Below are positions 62,201-64,000 of a stretch of 64,000 nt of DNA, piece by piece. The position numbers and the translations under genes are program-made. Under the pieces are notes generated by a model. That model had not been told where the DNA came from. It saw only the letters and a list, made by a program, of their open reading frames with translations, and made no database searches. Source of the DNA: Mycobacterium sp. URHB0044 (lineage in GTDB: Bacteria > Actinomycetota > Actinomycetes > Mycobacteriales > Mycobacteriaceae); assembly GCF_000620625.1 (NCBI RefSeq), contig NZ_JIAW01000010.1:124001-188000 (forward strand). Reading direction: 5' to 3'. Each line of letters starts with the position of its first letter. The first letter of the stretch is position 1.

Positions 62201-62467
62201 CGGGGGCGGATCGACGCGGTGTTCGCCGACGACGACGGCGGCGTCACGGTGGTGGACTGGAAGACCGGCGAAGCGCCTGCCACACCGGAGGCCTTGCAAC
62301 AGAACGCGATTCAGCTGGCCGTCTACCGGCTGGCGTGGGCCGCGATACGTGACGTGCCGGTGTCGTCGGTGCGGGCGGTCTTCCACTACGTGCGCAGCGG
62401 CGTGACCGTGGCCCCCGATCAGCTAGCGGGGGCCGACGAGTTGGCGGCCCTGCTGGAGGTCGCCTAG
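59201..62467 (+). CDS. adnB: Helicase-nuclease subunit AdnB
   Basis: A 1088-residue partner of AdnA. The motor motifs are GAGAGKTETM (I), LTFTRKAA (Ia), LLDEYQDTGH (II), VGDPIQSIYGWRGA (III), VHAAKGLEWQ (V) and LLYVALTRAEDTL (VI); the C-terminal nuclease has GTAFHDWV, RGRIDAVF and VVDWKTGEAP, QLAVYRLAW. In M. smegmatis AdnB is the lead motor. GTG 59201 overlaps the adnA stop (GTGA). Confidence 0.93.
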   Translation: MTAGYSPAELAEALGIFAPTEEQAAVIAAPPGPLVVIAGAGAGKTETMAARVVWLVANGYAGPGEVLGLTFTRKAAGQLLRRVRTRLARLAGAGLIPGGPGETVDEHPTVATYHAFAGTLLRERGLLLPVEPATRLIGETELWQLAYRVVCDHPGPLDTEKSPAAVTAMVLRLSGQLAEHLVDTDQLRDTHLELERLVHTLPAGPRQRDTGPNQSLLKMLATQTDRAELVPLVDALHARMRAENVMDFGMQMSSAAQLAASFPEVGAELRGRYRVVLLDEYQDTGHAQRVALSALFGGGVDDDLALTAVGDPIQSIYGWRGASATNLPRFTTDFCLSDGTPAPTLELRTSWRNPPRALRLANAVSSAARRRSVAVRELLPRPGAQPGTIRCALLNDVVSERDWLADGLARIYHGAREAGTAVPTAAVLVRRNADAVPIADALTARGVPVEVVGLAGLLAISEVADVVAMLRLAADPTAGAAAMRVLTGPRWRLGAADVAALWRRAVELDDPGRAADRGSVAQIVAAAAPDSDTACLADAIGHPGPRERYSPEGHRRIVALGRELTALRGQLHHPLPDVVAEVRRMLGVDAEVRAAQSVSAGWSGTEHLEAFTDVVADFAARPGASVPALLGYLDAAMDVENGLAPAELTVSNDRVQILTVHAAKGLEWQVVAVPHLSGRVFPSTASPRTWLSDPADLPPLLRGDRATESEHGVPVLDTSDVNDRKALSDKITEHKRRLDQRRVDEERRLLYVALTRAEDTLVLSGHHWGATELKPRGPSEFLVEIRDVIERSAAEGDPCGVIDTWAPDPADGERNPLQEEVTERSWPTDPAGAARPDVDRGAALVASVLAGAADVESGTGRDPVDVDGWAADVDALLAERERALERPPVALPGQLSVSALVDIGRDPEGAPARLQRRLPVRPDPHAALGTAFHDWVQRFYHAERLFDLDDLPGAVDGDLGRAEGEDLAELQAAFAVSPWATRSPIEVETPFDMVLGGTVVRGRIDAVFADDDGGVTVVDWKTGEAPATPEALQQNAIQLAVYRLAWAAIRDVPVSSVRAVFHYVRSGVTVAPDQLAGADELAALLEVA

Positions 62468-62865
62468 CGCGGCGCGTTGCGGTACGCCTTGAGCGCCTGC
62501 ATGATCATCGGCACCTGCAACGGCAACCGCGCGATCGTGCCGATGCGGGCCGGCCAGCCCTTGGACCACCACAGCCGGACCATGTTGACGTTCGCCGGGA
62601 AGACGCCGATGAACAGTGCGACGGCCGCGAGCGCGCCGAGCCTGCGGGTGCGCGGGACCAGCAGCGCCGCGCCGGTCGCGGCCTCCGCGACACCCGACGC
62701 CAACGTGTAGAACCGGGCGCTGCCGGGCAATGCGGCGGGAACGATGCTGTCGAACGGTTTCGGTGCGACGAAGTGCAGCACACCCATGCCGATCAGCATT
62801 GCGCCCATCCGCTGGGCGGGAACCTGGCTGGGCACGCCGTCGACTGCTGAGGTGGGGGAGGTCAT
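62464..62865 (-). CDS. DoxX-like membrane protein
   Basis: A 133-residue protein with about four hydrophobic segments, starting MTSPTSAVDG. The DoxX-type pattern is GVLHFVAPKPFDSIVP, then LASGVAEAATGAALLVPRTRRLGA and FPANVNM. DoxX-like proteins are integral membrane proteins tied to redox homeostasis in mycobacteria. ATG 62865 has a GGTGGGGGAG-type purine run on the complementary side only, so the start is by family length. It overlaps adnB by 4 bp at the end. Confidence 0.8.
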   Translation of the reverse strand: MTSPTSAVDGVPSQVPAQRMGAMLIGMGVLHFVAPKPFDSIVPAALPGSARFYTLASGVAEAATGAALLVPRTRRLGALAAVALFIGVFPANVNMVRLWWSKGWPARIGTIARLPLQVPMIMQALKAYRNAPR

Positions 62866-62910
62866 GGTTACATTGTGCTGTGCTGCGCCTCCGGCGGATG
62901 ATGGGCCCTC

Positions 62911-63990
62911 GTGGCCAAGGGTAGGTTGCGTCGTCAGCTGGAGGCGATCGATCAGAACCTGACGTCCAGGCCGGACGCCGACCTGGTCGGCGTGCTCAAC
63001 ATTCCGAAGCCGTTCGTCAGTCCCACGCGTCGCATCATGATGCGCGTCCTGTACGCGCTGCTGGCGCTGTTCGCGGCCGTCCTCATCGTCTACCTGGACC
63101 GCGACGGTTACCGTGACGTGCAGGACAACGAACTGTCGCTGCTGGACTGCCTCTACTACGCGACCGTGTCGTTGTCGACCACCGGTTACGGCGACATCAC
63201 CCCGTTCACCCCGTCGGCGAGGCTGATCAACGTCCTGGTGGTCACGCCACTGCGCATCGCGTTCCTGATCGTGTTGATCGGTACCACGGTCGAGACGCTG
63301 ACCACCCAGTCGCGGCAGGCGTTCGACATTCAGCGTTGGAGGAAGAACGTGCGCAATCACACCGTCGTCGTCGGCTACGGCACCAAGGGCAGGACCGCGG
63401 TCGCCGCGATGATCGGCGACGACGTCGCGGCGGGCCAGATCGTCGTCGTCGACGAGAACCCCGCCGCGCTGGAGCGGGCCAAGAGCGCCGGTCTGGTGAC
63501 CGTGCGCGGCAGCGCGACCGACTCGGAGGTACTTCGGCTGGCCAGCGCGCAGCACGCGAAGTCCATCATCGTCGCGACCAACCGCGACGACACCGCCGTG
63601 CTCGTCACGCTGACCGCCCGCCAGCTGGCGCCCAACGCCAAGATCATCGCGGCGGTACGGGAAGCGGAGAACCAGCATCTGCTGCGGCAGTCGGGCGCCG
63701 ACACCACCGTCGTCACCTCGGAAACCGCGGGACGGCTGCTCGGCATCGCCACCACGACCCCGTCCGTCGTCGAGGTCATGGAGGATCTGCTGACCCCCGA
63801 CGCCGGCTTCGCGATCTCCGAACGCCCCGTCGAGACGACGGAGGTCGGTGGGTCACCCCGCCACCTCGGCGACATCGTGCTGGGTGTGGTCCGCGACGGC
63901 AGGCTGCTGCGGGTCGACGAGCCCGAGGTGGACGCCATGGAGTTGGGCGATCGGCTGCTGTACATCCGCAGCGCGGACGCCGAGCGGTGA
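62911..63990 (+). CDS. Potassium channel with TrkA-N (RCK) domain (Rv3200c)
   Basis: A 359-residue two-helix K+ channel. Membrane segments are about 44-62 and 108-130, with the selectivity filter STTGYGD between them. The RCK part begins with VVVGYGTKGR (NAD-binding GxGxxG variant), then VVDENP and GSATDSEVL; a TrkA-C domain ends the protein. It senses nucleotide or ions and gates K+ flow. GTG 62911 is the start, 45 bp from the divergent DoxX-like gene. Confidence 0.9.
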   Translation: MAKGRLRRQLEAIDQNLTSRPDADLVGVLNIPKPFVSPTRRIMMRVLYALLALFAAVLIVYLDRDGYRDVQDNELSLLDCLYYATVSLSTTGYGDITPFTPSARLINVLVVTPLRIAFLIVLIGTTVETLTTQSRQAFDIQRWRKNVRNHTVVVGYGTKGRTAVAAMIGDDVAAGQIVVVDENPAALERAKSAGLVTVRGSATDSEVLRLASAQHAKSIIVATNRDDTAVLVTLTARQLAPNAKIIAAVREAENQHLLRQSGADTTVVTSETAGRLLGIATTTPSVVEVMEDLLTPDAGFAISERPVETTEVGGSPRHLGDIVLGVVRDGRLLRVDEPEVDAMELGDRLLYIRSADAER

Positions 63991-64000
63991 CGGGCGAGAT

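Noticed and set aside
59684..62386. Long antisense open frame (900 codons) opposite adnB
   Set aside because: It mirrors adnB codon structure, has His/Arg/Gly-rich low-complexity content and no ribosome binding site.

Overview
The window is chromosomal DNA of a mycobacterium, most likely a rapidly growing, environmental Mycolicibacterium-type species. The evidence is very high GC, frequent GTG starts, and a gene order that follows the M. tuberculosis block Rv3200c-Rv3247c almost throughout, in inverted orientation: tmk-mtrA-mtrB-lpqB, ComF-like gene, hpf, secA1, Rv3230c-desA3, rsgA-aroA, sigH-rshA, TB7.3-pdtaS-whiB1, entC-gpm2, rhlE, fasR, moeZ, lipV, adnA-adnB and a TrkA-N K+ channel. I recognised genes from memory of these families; no search was run.

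Layout. 1-5 kb: a secreted LIP-family lipase; an operon of two paralogous membrane proteins plus haem-copper oxidase subunit III- and IV-like proteins, preceded by two tandem TAGCCGATCGGCTA-type palindromes; a TPR membrane protein. 5.1-12.5 kb (minus strand): an accessory ESX/polymorphic toxin locus inserted next to tmk. It has an extended EsxF-like protein, an EsxE-like protein, a 1573-codon CpnT-like toxin and several immunity-like genes. 12.6-23 kb: core growth and cell-envelope genes (tmk, MtrAB-LpqB signalling, hpf, SecA1). 23-30 kb: lipid genes (WS/DGAT-like protein, the Rv3230c-DesA3 stearoyl-CoA desaturase pair with its own operators) and an amidohydrolase lipoprotein. 30-37.5 kb: metabolic and housekeeping genes. 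37.5-41 kb: redox/stress regulation (SigH with a recognisable SigH promoter, RshA, PdtaS, WhiB1) and a 30-codon bL37 ribosomal protein gene. 41-56 kb: conserved mycobacterial genes. 56-62.5 kb: AdnAB double-strand-break resection machine. The end holds a DoxX-like protein and a K+ channel.

The most interesting element is the CpnT-like locus. One uninterrupted frame carries an N-terminal CpnT-type domain, a long Pro/Gly-rich linker, a papain-fold glutamine-deamidase (Tox-PL) domain with a visible Cys/His/Asp triad, and then a TNT-type NADase domain. Between the two toxin domains an immunity-like gene (7611-8138) with its own strong Shine-Dalgarno is read in the +1 frame, nested inside the toxin frame. 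Downstream, two homologous immunity-like proteins flank a small unknown gene in AT-richer DNA. This is either a dual-warhead toxin whose linker doubles as an immunity gene, or a captured toxin cassette whose frame stayed open.

A second theme is the dispersed repeat GCGAGCGAAGCGACGGGG. It occurs in three places: as a 30-bp tandem array inside an Rv3235-type gene, as a pair just before the parA-like gene (where it supplies the ribosome binding site), and as a six-copy 30/33-bp array coding the N-terminus of a DUF3152 metalloprotease-like protein. No tRNA, rRNA, insertion sequence or CRISPR array was seen.
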